Both the position numbers and the translations under genes were made by a program. Source: Clostridiales bacterium (GTDB taxonomy: Bacteria > Bacillota > Clostridia > Christensenellales > Aristaeellaceae). Taken from it: 64,000 bases of DNA. The first letter of the stretch is position 1. The number at the start of each line of letters is the position of its first letter. Positions 23,567 to 32,376 of the stretch are shown here, piece by piece. The notes below the pieces were generated by a model, which was not told the origin of the DNA, ran no database searches, and saw only the letters and a list, made by a program, of their open reading frames with translations. The DNA lies in contig JAIKWZ010000006.1 in the NCBI GenBank assembly GCA_024684375.1, forward strand, positions 243,523 to 307,522. Reading direction: 5' to 3'.

Positions 23567-24175
23567 ATGGATTACAAATCAAAAACTGACGAAAAGCTGG
23601 CGCTGCTGGCGCAGAAGGGTGACGATCAGGCTATGTACCTTATGCTTGACAGGTACAAAAACTTCGTCCGCGCCAAGGCTCGCAGCTATTTCCTGGTAGG
23701 TGCCGATCACGAAGACATAGTTCAGGAAGGCATGATAGGCCTGTACAAGGCCATTCGCGACTGGCGGGAGGAAAAGCAGGCGTCATTCCGCGGCTTTGCC
23801 GACCTGTGTGTGACCCGCCAGATCATCACCGCCATTAAAACCGCTACCCGCCAGAAGCACATTCCCCTAAATACTTACGTGTCTCTGAGCCGCCCCGTCT
23901 ACGACGGCGAAGGCGACCGTACGCTTATCGAGGTGCTTAAGGAAGAAGAGTACCTGTCTCCCGAAAACGTGATAATCTCCGGCGAAGATTTTTCAGCCAT
24001 CAAAAGCAAAATAGGCAAACTGCTCAGTCCCCTTGAGATGGATGCGCTGGAAGGTTATATCGAGGGCAGAAGCTATCAGGAAATAAGCCTCGCCACCGGC
24101 CACCACGTTAAAAGCATCGACAACGCGCTGCAGCGGGTCAAGAAAAAGCTGGCAAAGCTGCTGTCGGATAGATAA
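23567..24175 (+). CDS. sigH: RNA polymerase sporulation sigma factor SigH
   Basis: This 202-aa sigma-70 family factor acts at the onset of sporulation and stationary phase. Region 2 has DHEDIVQEGMIGLYKAIRDW and the -10 recognition helix FADLCVTRQIITAIKTATRQKH. Region 4 has MDALEGYIEGRSYQEISLATG, then HHVKSIDNALQRVKKKLAKL. The length and the order after mrnC-rlmB fit the family. Its presence implies that the organism or its recent ancestors sporulate, though some non-sporulating Clostridia keep it. It starts 3 nt after rlmB and ends the operon. Confidence 0.95.
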   Translation: MDYKSKTDEKLALLAQKGDDQAMYLMLDRYKNFVRAKARSYFLVGADHEDIVQEGMIGLYKAIRDWREEKQASFRGFADLCVTRQIITAIKTATRQKHIPLNTYVSLSRPVYDGEGDRTLIEVLKEEEYLSPENVIISGEDFSAIKSKIGKLLSPLEMDALEGYIEGRSYQEISLATGHHVKSIDNALQRVKKKLAKLLSDR

Positions 24176-24283
24176 TGAACGTTCTCATTCGCAAACCGCG
24201 CAAGACTGCAAATCAGACTTAACCGTGAAACATCTCATGTCAATCGCGCTGTGCATTCTGATATCTGAACGTCATATAAAGCA

Positions 24284-24316
24284 AAGAGACGGCTTAAAAC
24301 CTAAGCCGTCCCTTTG
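24284..24316. terminator. Bidirectional terminator between sigH and the convergent gene
   Basis: GACGGCTTA and TAAGCCGTC form a perfect 9-bp stem with a short A-rich loop (24288-24310), flanked by CAAAG and CTTTG that extend it. It lies 110 nt after sigH and 35 nt after the end of the convergent minus-strand gene. Confidence 0.75.
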
Positions 24317-24350
24317 TATAGCCGGGCACCTGCTGGCCCCGGTACGTGCT

Positions 24351-25118
24351 TTATTCGCTTTCCAGCGTCTTGATCTTATCCAAAGTTCTGACAAAGCAGC
24401 CGGTCTTAAGGCAGATCTCGCTGAGCTGCGCGCTTCTTTCCTCTGACAGAGTTGGTATCGCTATAATGATATCAGTAACATAGTGTTTTTCTGCCAGGGC
24501 AGGGATATCCTCGCTCGTTCCGGAAACCTTCACGTTGTTCACAATAAGTCCCTGCTTGGCAGGGTCGTCGTCTACCAGGCATACAACCTGCCCCATGCCC
24601 TCCCGGCTTAATGAGAACATTTCGATTATGTGGCTGCCCGCATCCCCCGCGCCAACTATCATGACCCGGCGCAGTTCCGGAATGAACCCGGTCTCTCCCG
24701 TTTCGCGTTTGAACATCTTAAGACACAGCCTGAAGGCGCCTATCCCTGTGATTATGAATGAGCACAGGATTATCAGAAAATTGCCGGACAGAGGGCGGCT
24801 GTTGATAGCGTGCTCCATAATAATATTCGCTACGAAGGTCATGCCAAAGCCAACCACTACCGCCAGGCACTGACGAATGAGCGCCAGCGCGTCGGAGTAG
24901 CGCCAGATGACCCGATACATGCGGAAAAAAGAGAACGACACTATGTAAACAAGCACTATCGCCGGCAGATAGCGGTTCAGCGCCAAAAGCTCTTCCTTAT
25001 CGATGTTGGGGGCAAACTTTGTCAAAAGCGCGGCATAGGCACATACCACGATTATGAACGCGTCCACAAGCATCAGCTTTACGACGCGCCACAGGCGTTG
25101 TCTTCCTCCTTCTTTCAC
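24351..25118 (-). CDS. Membrane/Rossmann protein like the N-terminal half of CapD/FlaA1-type polysaccharide enzymes
   Basis: This 255-aa protein has four membrane helices (about residues 15-35, 50-68, 83-101, 110-132). A Rossmann-like nucleotide-binding domain follows, beginning RRVMIVGAGDAGSHIIEMF at about 150 and running to ITDIIIAIPTLSEER-like strands near 225. This matches the N-terminal part of CapD/PglF/WbpM-type proteins, but the SDR dehydratase domain (about 300 further residues with YxxxK) is absent. The stop is clean, and the next 170 nt hold no continuation. The start is GTG 25118, set by GGAGG and by a promoter whose -10 lies at 25141-25146. It may be a stand-alone membrane sensor rather than an enzyme. 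Confidence 0.78.
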   Translation of the reverse strand: MKEGGRQRLWRVVKLMLVDAFIIVVCAYAALLTKFAPNIDKEELLALNRYLPAIVLVYIVSFSFFRMYRVIWRYSDALALIRQCLAVVVGFGMTFVANIIMEHAINSRPLSGNFLIILCSFIITGIGAFRLCLKMFKRETGETGFIPELRRVMIVGAGDAGSHIIEMFSLSREGMGQVVCLVDDDPAKQGLIVNNVKVSGTSEDIPALAEKHYVTDIIIAIPTLSEERSAQLSEICLKTGCFVRTLDKIKTLESE

Positions 25119-25140
25119 GCTCACCCCTCCTTGCTGTAGG

Positions 25141-25169
25141 ATTATACCAGTTTCCCGCCAAAAACGCAA
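25141..25169 (-). promoter_or_regulatory. Sigma-A promoter of the CapD-N-like gene
   Basis: On the minus strand TTGCGT (25164-25169) and TATAAT (25141-25146) are 17 nt apart. The site lies 23 nt from the GTG start and rules out longer N-termini. Confidence 0.75.
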
Positions 25170-25284
25170 CCATTATTAATTTGACGGTCACCCCGGAAAA
25201 AGTGTTCCGCGTGAACTCAAAAGCTATGGAAAAAAAGCCATGTACATGGTATAATTATTCAAGATTTTTCTTCATGGATGGGAT

Positions 25285-25995
25285 ATGAAAGAGCTTTTGG
25301 GTTGCATCCGCAGGGCAGACAAGGATTTCGGGCTGATTGCCGATGGTGACACCGTGTGCGTAGGCGTATCAGGAGGCAAGGACAGCCTGGCGCTTTTGTA
25401 TGCGCTTAACCTGTACAGGCGCTTTTCGCCTTCTAAATTCACCCTTATCGCCGCAACGCTGCATTTAGGCCGCGAACCCTTCGACACGGATGCGGTAAGT
25501 GAGTTGTGCGAAAGGATAAACGTACCCTACACCGTCAAAATGACTCAGATCTCTCAGGTGATTTTCGACGAAAGAAATGAAGCCAATCCTTGCGCACTGT
25601 GCGCGAAAATGCGCAGAGGTGCCCTCATTGACCTGTGCAGAGAGCTTGGCGCAAACAAGCTGGCGCTGGGTCACCACCGGGACGATGCTCTTGAAACGTT
25701 TCTGCTCAGTCTGCTTTACGAAGGCCGCCTACACACTTTCCATCCGCGGACTTTCCTGTCCCGCAGCGGAGTGACACAGATACGGCCTATGGTATACTGT
25801 CCAGAAAAGCACATAATCCACGTCGTAAAACAGCTTGGGCTTCCCGTTATTACATCTCCCTGCCCCGCAAACGGATATACCAAGCGTGAGGAAATGAAAC
25901 AGATACTGGACGATATCTGCAAAAAGATACCCAATGCCCGCGAGCTCATGCTCTCCGCGCTGCAAAACAAGGAACAGTACGGTCTGTGGGATTAG
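25285..25995 (+). CDS. TtcA-family tRNA 2-thiolation protein
   Basis: This 236-aa PP-loop ATPase has SGGKDS at residues 29-34, the CALC pair near residues 101-104 followed by RRG, and CPANGYTKREEMKQ near the C-terminus. These are the features of TtcA-type enzymes that adenylate and thiolate tRNA using an Fe-S cluster. In enterobacteria TtcA makes 2-thiocytidine-32, but the exact target here is unknown. ATG 25285 follows GGATGGG. A TGGTATAAT extended -10 element lies at 25247-25255, and recA follows with its own promoter. Confidence 0.85.
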   Translation: MKELLGCIRRADKDFGLIADGDTVCVGVSGGKDSLALLYALNLYRRFSPSKFTLIAATLHLGREPFDTDAVSELCERINVPYTVKMTQISQVIFDERNEANPCALCAKMRRGALIDLCRELGANKLALGHHRDDALETFLLSLLYEGRLHTFHPRTFLSRSGVTQIRPMVYCPEKHIIHVVKQLGLPVITSPCPANGYTKREEMKQILDDICKKIPNARELMLSALQNKEQYGLWD

Positions 25996-26002
25996 TCCGC
26001 AC

Positions 26003-26032
26003 TTGACATTTACTTCGGTCGAAAGCTATAAT
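26003..26032 (+). promoter_or_regulatory. Sigma-A promoter of recA
   Basis: Perfect TTGACA (26003-26008) and TATAAT (26027-26032) have an 18-nt spacer, 33 nt from the recA ATG. No clear LexA box (CGAAC-N4-GTTCG) is seen, although TCGGTCGAAAG lies inside the spacer. Confidence 0.85.
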
Positions 26033-26064
26033 CTCATTATGTAAATATATATTTGGAGGCGCTC

Positions 26065-27159
26065 ATGGCAAAGGCAGTCACAAAAAAGCAAGACTCGGTC
26101 AAGCAAGTCACAGACGCGCAGGAGCGCAGGCAGGCGCTTGAAGCAGTCCTCAGCAAGATCGAAAAGGACTTCGGCAAGGGCAGTGTAATGAAGCTGGGCG
26201 AGAACGCCAACATGAATGTAGACGTTATCTCCACCGGCTCGCTGCCAATAGATATGGCGCTGGGCGTCGGAGGGCTTCCCCGGGGCAGGATAGTTGAGAT
26301 ATACGGTCCCGAATCCTCCGGCAAAACCACTATCGCCCTGCATGTGGTCGCAGAGGCACAGAAGGCGGGCGGCACTGCTGCGTTCATCGACGCTGAGCAC
26401 GCTCTCGATCCGGTATACGCCAAGAAACTCGGAGTGAACATAGACGAGCTGTATGTTTCTCAGCCTGACAACGGTGAACAGGCGCTGGAGATCTGCGAGG
26501 AGCTGGTCAGAAGCGGCGCCATAGACGTAGTCGTGATCGACTCCGTGGCCGCTCTGGTGCCCCGCCAGGAGATCGAGGGCGAAATGGGCGACAGCCACGT
26601 AGGCCTGCAGGCAAGACTGATGAGCCAGGCTCTCAGAAAACTCGCCGGCTTTATATCAAAAACAAATTCTCTCGCCATCTTCATAAACCAGCTGCGCGAA
26701 AAGGTCGGCGTGGTTTATGGAAATCCCGAAGTCACCACCGGCGGCAAAGCGCTTAAGTTCTACGCCACCGTACGGATGGAGATCCGCAAAGGCGAGCCCA
26801 TCAAGTCCGGCAGCACCAATATAGGCAACCGCGCCAAGGTGAAGATCGTGAAAAATAAAGTTGCGCCGCCATTCCGCACCTGCACGGTGGACATGATCTT
26901 CGGAGAAGGCATTTCCAAAGCCGGCAGCTTGCTGGACATCGCCGTGGAGAGGGACTTTATCAAGAAGTCCGGCTCCTGGTTCTCCTATGAAGGAAACCGC
27001 ATCGGTCAGGGCAGGGACGCTGCAGTGCAGTATCTGAAGGAAAACCCCGAAGTGTTTGATGATCTGGATACAAGGATCCGCGAGGCAATGAGCGAGGGTC
27101 TCATCTCCGCTCCGCTGGACAGTGATGAAGATGACGAGACTGCTGTAGATGACGAATAA
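26065..27159 (+). CDS. recA: Recombinase A
   Basis: This 364-aa recombinase forms ATP-dependent filaments on single-stranded DNA for homologous recombination and triggers LexA self-cleavage. Walker A is GPESSGKT (about residues 82-89) and Walker B is [12 protein letters not shown]. The DNA-binding loops are [20 protein letters not shown] and [22 protein letters not shown]. The C-terminus ends in an acidic tail ([13 protein letters not shown]) that in other RecA proteins moderates DNA binding. ATG 26065 follows GGAGG; an upstream frame from 26053 lacks a ribosome binding site. It is monocistronic, with its own promoter and terminator. Confidence 0.99.
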   Translation: MAKAVTKKQDSVKQVTDAQERRQALEAVLSKIEKDFGKGSVMKLGENANMNVDVISTGSLPIDMALGVGGLPRGRIVEIYGPESSGKTTIALHVVAEAQKAGGTAAFIDAEHALDPVYAKKLGVNIDELYVSQPDNGEQALEICEELVRSGAIDVVVIDSVAALVPRQEIEGEMGDSHVGLQARLMSQALRKLAGFISKTNSLAIFINQLREKVGVVYGNPEVTTGGKALKFYATVRMEIRKGEPIKSGSTNIGNRAKVKIVKNKVAPPFRTCTVDMIFGEGISKAGSLLDIAVERDFIKKSGSWFSYEGNRIGQGRDAAVQYLKENPEVFDDLDTRIREAMSEGLISAPLDSDEDDETAVDDE

Positions 27160-27179
27160 TCATTTTCTTTCTGAACATG

Positions 27180-27206
27180 GAGGCGCTGCGCGGCGCCTCT
27201 TTTTTG
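27180..27206 (+). terminator. Rho-independent terminator of recA
   Basis: GAGGCGC and GCGCCTC form a 7-bp stem around TGCGCG, followed by TTTTTTG. Confidence 0.88.
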
Positions 27207-27259
27207 CCGGAACAGGCCCGATCCCTGCAGATCTGTCGCGTAAATAAATTCAGTTCATG

Positions 27260-27289
27260 TTGACATATGCTATCGTCATAATGTAAAAT
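27260..27289 (+). promoter_or_regulatory. Sigma-A promoter of argD
   Basis: TTGACA (27260-27265) and TGTAAAAT (-10 at 27284-27289, extended TG) are separated by 18 nt and lie 31 nt before the argD ATG. No ARG-box palindrome is obvious. Confidence 0.7.
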
Positions 27290-27319
27290 GCAGGCAATTC
27301 ATAATAAACAGAGGATAGT

Positions 27320-28504
27320 ATGGCTATAATCACTACTTCACAGACTTTCCTTGCGGACACGTATAACCGCTTTGATATCGCTCTTGTCAGGGGCAAGGGC
27401 GCGCGCGCATGGGATGAAAACGGGAGAGAATACATAGACCTTGGCAGCGGGATCGCTGTGAATGTGTTCGGATACGGGGATGAAGAATGGAAAAAGGCGG
27501 TCACGTCCCAGCTGGATCTTATCCCCCACACCTCCAATCTCTACCACAGCGCGCCGTCCGCCAGGCTTGCCGAACTCCTGTGCGAAAAAACAGGCATGAA
27601 AAAGGTATTCTTTGGCAATTCAGGCGCGGAGGCCAACGAATGCGCGGTCAAGCTCGCGCGCAAACGCGCGTTCGACAAGTACGGAGACGAAAGCCATTCA
27701 ACAGTGATCACGCTTATAAACAGCTTCCACGGGCGCACGATGGCCATGCTGTCCGCTACCGGACAGGATCAGTTTCACAGGTTCTTCGGGCCCTTCACAC
27801 CCGGTTTCGCCTACGCGGAGCCCAATAACCTGAAAGACGTCAAACGCATAATCGAAAGCACAGGCTGCTGCGCAGTTATGCTTGAAATGATACAGGGCGA
27901 AGGCGGCGTTATGCCCTTGAACTACGGCTTCGTAAAAGGAGTCAGGCAGCTGTGCGACGAAAACGATCTTCTGCTGATCGCTGACGAAGTACAGACGGGC
28001 AACGGCCGCAGCGGAAGGCTGTATTCCTACATGAACTTCGAACGGCCAGTTGACGTGGTGACTACAGCGAAAGGTCTTGGCGGAGGCCTGCCCATCGGCG
28101 CGTGCCTTATAGGCGAAAGAGCCCAGCACGTGTTCGGCCACGGCGACCACGGTTCCACCTTTGGCGGCAATCCGGCCGTGTGCGCAGGCGCGATAAGCAT
28201 ATTAAGCCGCATCGATGACGCCTTGCTGGAAGGCGTGAGGGAACGAAGCGCGATAATAATCGACATGCTTAACGGCGCCGAAGGGCTTGAAGCCATTAGC
28301 GGAATGGGCCTCATGCTTGGGCTTAAGGTCGCAGGAAACGCCCGCAGGATCTGCGAAAGCTGCGCCGAAAGGGGTGTTCTGGCGCTCACCGCCAAGGACA
28401 GGATACGCCTGCTGCCGCCTCTGAACATCGATATCAATGACCTTAAAACCGCTGTCAGCGTCCTGCGGGAGGAGATCGTCAGGGCTTCAACGCTAAAGGC
28501 TTGA
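27320..28504 (+). CDS. argD: Acetylornithine aminotransferase family protein
   Basis: This 394-aa class III PLP-dependent aminotransferase probably converts N-acetylglutamate semialdehyde to N-acetylornithine in arginine synthesis. Key blocks are FGNSGAEANECAVKLARK (phosphate site), NSFHGRTMAMLSATGQ, LLIADEVQTGNGRSG (Asp contacting the PLP ring nitrogen) and TTAKGLGGGLPIGA with the Schiff-base lysine. No other arg gene is nearby, so related ornithine or GABA aminotransferase activity cannot be ruled out, though the length and motifs fit ArgD best. It has its own promoter and ends at a GC-rich hairpin. Confidence 0.88.
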   Translation: MAIITTSQTFLADTYNRFDIALVRGKGARAWDENGREYIDLGSGIAVNVFGYGDEEWKKAVTSQLDLIPHTSNLYHSAPSARLAELLCEKTGMKKVFFGNSGAEANECAVKLARKRAFDKYGDESHSTVITLINSFHGRTMAMLSATGQDQFHRFFGPFTPGFAYAEPNNLKDVKRIIESTGCCAVMLEMIQGEGGVMPLNYGFVKGVRQLCDENDLLLIADEVQTGNGRSGRLYSYMNFERPVDVVTTAKGLGGGLPIGACLIGERAQHVFGHGDHGSTFGGNPAVCAGAISILSRIDDALLEGVRERSAIIIDMLNGAEGLEAISGMGLMLGLKVAGNARRICESCAERGVLALTAKDRIRLLPPLNIDINDLKTAVSVLREEIVRASTLKA

Positions 28505-28553
28505 CTTTTCGATAGAAAGTCGCCCATCTCCGCAAGTCTTACATCATATAAAC

Positions 28554-28587
28554 GCCCCTGCCAGAAACAACGGGCAGGGGCTGTTTA
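28554..28587. terminator. Hairpin between argD and the convergent gene
   Basis: A perfect 9-bp stem GCCCCTGCC / GGCAGGGGC (28554-28562 with 28573-28581) has short T-rich tails on both sides, weaker than the other terminators here. The interval from there to 28718 shows nothing else. Confidence 0.65.
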
Positions 28588-28718
28588 TAATTTGTGTGCA
28601 GGCACGAAGCTCACTCTTCTTATCAAAACTGCTAAGGCATGTGCGTTTTGTGAATAACGTGCTGCTCCTGCATTCGGCGTTGTCAAACGCTGCGAATGGT
28701 GCTGCTGCAGGTAATAAA

Positions 28719-29549
28719 TTAATAGAAGAACAGGCCTTCAGCAGTCATATAGTCCACATATTCCTGTACATCGTCTTCCAGCGAAATACCCTCATCAGGT
28801 ATATGCAAGTTTAAGGCGGCGAGCACATCTTCAGACAGCGCGCTGCTTTCCCACGCGGATATATCTGCATCTTTCGCAGCAATAATGGCGTAATATGTCC
28901 CGCGTACTGCCGGAAGACCGCATTCTGCCGCACAGGGCATGTCAGGATACTGCACAGTTCTGTTTTCCGTCAGAGGCCCAAGGACAACTTTCCCCTGCTG
29001 TTCAAGTTCCATAGCCAGCAGCGTGCTGACAACGAGCACATACTGTCCGTCCTCAAGGCATTCCAGTTTGTCTTCATCGTCGACAAAAACCTCTGAATCG
29101 AAACTGAGTTCCTCCATCAGCAGCATCGATGCATAATCCTCGTTCGTGGCTTTGAACGAGCGCATTATTTGCAAGCCATACTCGTTTTCCTCAAGATACT
29201 GTTTAAGTGTTGAAAGATCTGTCAAGCCGGCTTCCTGAGCAGTTTCTGCTCCGCAGACAAGGTACAGGTCGCTTTGCGCCATCACAGCCGCAAGCTTAAC
29301 GTCTTTGCGCACGTTTCCGGAAGAATAGCCTTGCAGGTTCTCTATAAGTTCCTGCTGTGTGATAAGGCACGCCGAGCCCTTGTCGCCCATCATGGCATTG
29401 AAAGCGCCAACACGGTCCTCGGTCTGGGTAACATCGTTAAACCCACCTATCAGCGTCGCGTCGTCTTTCGAGCAGTAAAGCGTTTCGGAAAGACCGATCA
29501 ATGAGCTGAACATCACAAGCGATAAAAGGATAGCGAGCAGCTTTTTCAC
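28719..29549 (-). CDS. Exported protein resembling TctC-type solute-binding proteins
   Basis: This 276-aa protein starts at ATG 29549 behind AGGAGGTATC, with a signal peptide (KKLLAILLSLVMFSSLIG). The C-terminal part has the order seen in tripartite tricarboxylate transporter (TctC/Bug) receptors: VVLGPLTENRTVQYPDMP, CAAECGLPAVRGTYYAIIAAKD, then a final helix. The match is partial, the protein is shorter than usual (about 320), and no TctA/TctB genes are near. It may bind a small ligand for the adjacent MBOAT/DHHW acylation genes, whose operon it ends. That is inference from position. Confidence 0.6.
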   Translation of the reverse strand: MKKLLAILLSLVMFSSLIGLSETLYCSKDDATLIGGFNDVTQTEDRVGAFNAMMGDKGSACLITQQELIENLQGYSSGNVRKDVKLAAVMAQSDLYLVCGAETAQEAGLTDLSTLKQYLEENEYGLQIMRSFKATNEDYASMLLMEELSFDSEVFVDDEDKLECLEDGQYVLVVSTLLAMELEQQGKVVLGPLTENRTVQYPDMPCAAECGLPAVRGTYYAIIAAKDADISAWESSALSEDVLAALNLHIPDEGISLEDDVQEYVDYMTAEGLFFY

Positions 29550-29564
29550 GTCAGATACCTCCTG

Positions 29565-30962
29565 TCAGAAACGAAAATAGATGAACGGGTTGTAAGTAGA
29601 CCCCATAAGCAGCGCAATGGAAAAATAGTACACCACCACCGCAAACGCACCGCTAAGCCATGGATAAGAGCGTTTGTTTTCCATGCGCTTTTTTATCCAC
29701 TTGCTCAGCGGCAAGCAGCCCAGTATTGCGGGCAGCATCCAGGCGGTATTTTCGAGCACTCCGGCATGCCCGGATAAGTATTGCGCCAGCCCGTAAAAAG
29801 GCGCAACGAACAGGGCTTTCGCAAATGCAAGTATCGCCGTAACGCTTTCAAGGCGGAAAATCACCCAGCCCAGCAGCACAAGCAGCAGAGTCAGGATGTG
29901 CCGCAAGAAACCCGGAAGCTTACTCAGCAAGTTTTTCAGGACATATTTTTCCATTATCAGCAGTATGCCGTAATACAGTCCCCATAAAACGAAATTCCAG
30001 CTCGCTCCATGCCATAGTCCCGTAAGCGCCCACACTACCATGAGGTTAAATATATTGCGTCCGAGTTTGCATCTGCTTCCCCCAAGCGGGAAATACACAT
30101 AATCTCTGAACCAGGTCGACAGCGACATATGCCACCTGCGCCAAAAGTCAGTTATCGATTCGGCAATGTAAGGATAATTGAAGTTTTCGGCAAAATGGAA
30201 GCCGAAGAACCTGCCCATACCTATCGCCATGTCGCTGTAACCCGAAAAATCAAAATAAATCTGCAGCGCGTACGCAATGGCAGCGATCCACGCGGTACCT
30301 GAAGGCATTATTTGAGCATCGAATATGGGATCCGCTATCGAAGCCATCGCGTTTGCAAGGATGACTTTCTTTCCCAGACCTATGGCAAACCGTTTCGCGC
30401 CCTCTATAAAATCAGGTAAGGAAACGTTTCTCTCACGCAATTCATTTTGCACCTGGTCGTATCTGACGATAGGACCGGCGACCAGCTGCGGAAAGAGCAC
30501 AATATACGTAGCCAGGTTCAAAAGACTCTTCTGAACAGGAGTATCGCGCCTGTAGACATCTATCACATATGACAGTATCTGAAAAGTATAGAAGCTGATA
30601 CCCAACGGAAGCGCGAACGACAAAGTCATTATCGGTTTGCCAAGCAGCAAGCCCAGATTGTCAAGTATAAAATTCCCGTATTTGAACAGCGCTATAGCTC
30701 CCAGGTTCACCGCGACAGCAGCCGCCATAACGGCTTTCCTTTTTGCCTGTGTTTCCAGTTTTCCAAGCAGCAAGCCGAAAGAATAATTCAGAAGGATGCT
30801 TGCCATCATGAGGAACACATAAATCGGTTCGCCCCAGGCATAGAACACGAGCGAGAAAAGGCAAAGCACTACATTGCGGGCCTTTATTCCCCGCACAAGG
30901 AAATAGCACAGCAGTGAAAGCGGCAAAAAGCAAAGCAGGAAAGTAAAACTTGAAAAAACCAT
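29565..30962 (-). CDS. MBOAT-family O-acyltransferase (AlgI/DltB/PatA-like)
   Basis: This 465-aa polytopic membrane protein has about eleven helices. The AlgI-type motifs are YFDFSGYSDMAIGMGRFFGF, NFNYPYIAESITDFWRRWHM, SLSTWFRDYVYFPLGGSR and LWHGASWNFVLWGLYYG, whose histidine is the conserved catalytic residue. Such proteins carry acyl groups across the membrane for O-acetylation of exopolysaccharide, peptidoglycan or teichoic acid. The next upstream gene encodes a DHHW (AlgX/AlgJ-like) protein, its usual partner. No dltA or alginate genes are seen, so the acceptor polymer is unknown. Confidence 0.92.
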   Translation of the reverse strand: MVFSSFTFLLCFLPLSLLCYFLVRGIKARNVVLCLFSLVFYAWGEPIYVFLMMASILLNYSFGLLLGKLETQAKRKAVMAAAVAVNLGAIALFKYGNFILDNLGLLLGKPIMTLSFALPLGISFYTFQILSYVIDVYRRDTPVQKSLLNLATYIVLFPQLVAGPIVRYDQVQNELRERNVSLPDFIEGAKRFAIGLGKKVILANAMASIADPIFDAQIMPSGTAWIAAIAYALQIYFDFSGYSDMAIGMGRFFGFHFAENFNYPYIAESITDFWRRWHMSLSTWFRDYVYFPLGGSRCKLGRNIFNLMVVWALTGLWHGASWNFVLWGLYYGILLIMEKYVLKNLLSKLPGFLRHILTLLLVLLGWVIFRLESVTAILAFAKALFVAPFYGLAQYLSGHAGVLENTAWMLPAILGCLPLSKWIKKRMENKRSYPWLSGAFAVVVYYFSIALLMGSTYNPFIYFRF

Positions 30963-30987
30963 TTCCCTTTATCGTCCTTACATTCGG

Positions 30988-32208
30988 TTAATCTTGCGAG
31001 CCTGCCGCATCGCCGTAAAAGAAATTTACGTCACCAAGCAGCAAGACCGCATCGATCTTTTGCTCGCTGCAAAAAGCGGCAGCGTCGAACGGAACGCCGG
31101 CCCAGTCCTGATAATACCTTAAGTCTATGACAAAAGTCTTATCATATCCCGCCGCAATAAGCGCGTTTATGGGGTTGGAATACGATGAAGCCACTATCAG
31201 CAGGTTGCCTTTCCCTTCGGTGCCGAAATCATAAACGATCTGGCCAAAATCGCCGCCAAAGCAGTTGGCGTAATGGTTCGCGAGCGCCTCTGTCTGGTAC
31301 TTGCCCTTCTCGTATGCGGAAAGGTTTCCGTAATTGCGCCTTCGCCCGTTTATTTCGGTGGTGTACTTCGGTAAGCTGAAAGTCTGAAATACAAATTTTT
31401 CGTCCGCGCACATAACATGCGTCTGCCTCGCGTAAGACCCCTGAAATACCGCATCCGTTTCTATCGTATCGACAGGTGCAAGCATTCCTGTTTCAGAACC
31501 GTGCAGCATTCGGTAGATAGCCTGATACCCTTTATACGAGCCTTTGTAATTCCAGTGGTGATCGGTCTGATAGAAATTCTCTGAATAGTTCTGATAATCC
31601 GTGACCCGGAACACGTCCGAAGCGGCAGGCTTCAGCGCAGCTATTACCTGAGCGTAAACCTCATCCTCCGCATCCGGGTTCTCGAAATCGACTGTACGCG
31701 AATTCTCAATGAAATAAACATATGTGGGAATATCAGAAATACCGCTGAAATTGGCCTCAAGCGCATCAAGATACCCTTGGCGTGCAGAGTAATCTATAGG
31801 TTTTTCCACAATACGTTTATCATCGCCCGCGAAATGATAATACCCGTCAGCTATCATTTCATATGTCTGACGGACACCCGGTGCCACAGCATACAACAGG
31901 CGCTGCTGAAGTTTCATCAGGTCATTTTTCCCGTCAAGGATCGCTTCCTTCACGGGTTCCATCAAGGGCAGCTGGTCAATAAGGCCTTTTTCCAGGTCAT
32001 CCTGAAAACTGCCGTCCGCAAAAGAAGACAGAGTAAAAACAGGAAGTTTGGTAAGGCTGCGGTTTTCAAGTACGCTTTCTTCCCTCTGTCCGGTCACGCT
32101 TATCAGCAGTACAAGCACGACTGGAAGCGCAAATGCCACCAAAAGAAATACGTGGCCAAATCTATGAAGATGCTGTTTTGTTTTAACGTCTTTTACACTG
32201 TTTTGCAT
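30988..32208 (-). CDS. DHHW-family (AlgX/AlgJ-like) O-acetylation protein, copy 1
   Basis: This 406-aa protein has an N-terminal membrane anchor (HVFLLVAFALPVVLVLLISV, about residues 20-40) and an extracellular SGNH-like domain. The name-giving motif is TDHHWNYKGSYKGYQAIY near residue 225, followed by a late block LLIVASSYSNPINALIAAGY that matches the SGNH Ser region and FVIDLRYY. By analogy with AlgJ/AlgX it would receive the acyl group delivered by the MBOAT protein and pass it to a polysaccharide. ATG 32208 is chosen over a TTG at 32235; the ribosome binding site is weak (AGGAT). The next gene, MBOAT, begins 25 nt downstream. Confidence 0.88.
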   Translation of the reverse strand: MQNSVKDVKTKQHLHRFGHVFLLVAFALPVVLVLLISVTGQREESVLENRSLTKLPVFTLSSFADGSFQDDLEKGLIDQLPLMEPVKEAILDGKNDLMKLQQRLLYAVAPGVRQTYEMIADGYYHFAGDDKRIVEKPIDYSARQGYLDALEANFSGISDIPTYVYFIENSRTVDFENPDAEDEVYAQVIAALKPAASDVFRVTDYQNYSENFYQTDHHWNYKGSYKGYQAIYRMLHGSETGMLAPVDTIETDAVFQGSYARQTHVMCADEKFVFQTFSLPKYTTEINGRRRNYGNLSAYEKGKYQTEALANHYANCFGGDFGQIVYDFGTEGKGNLLIVASSYSNPINALIAAGYDKTFVIDLRYYQDWAGVPFDAAAFCSEQKIDAVLLLGDVNFFYGDAAGSQD

Positions 32209-32376
32209 ATATCCTATCGCCCTTACGGGAAACAATTACATTTCTTGCATACTGTCAGCACGAAACATCGCACCCAGTAAGCACGCTGTTAACGATCATG
32301 AAAACTCGTAAATAGTCTAAACCGAATACCTTATATTACCGCCTTCAAAATCCCAAACAGTGCTGAAGGTCGTTAA

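Noticed and set aside
26003..26064. LexA operator in front of recA
   Set aside because: Only a partial TCGGTCGAAAG is seen; no CGAAC-N4-GTTCG palindrome.
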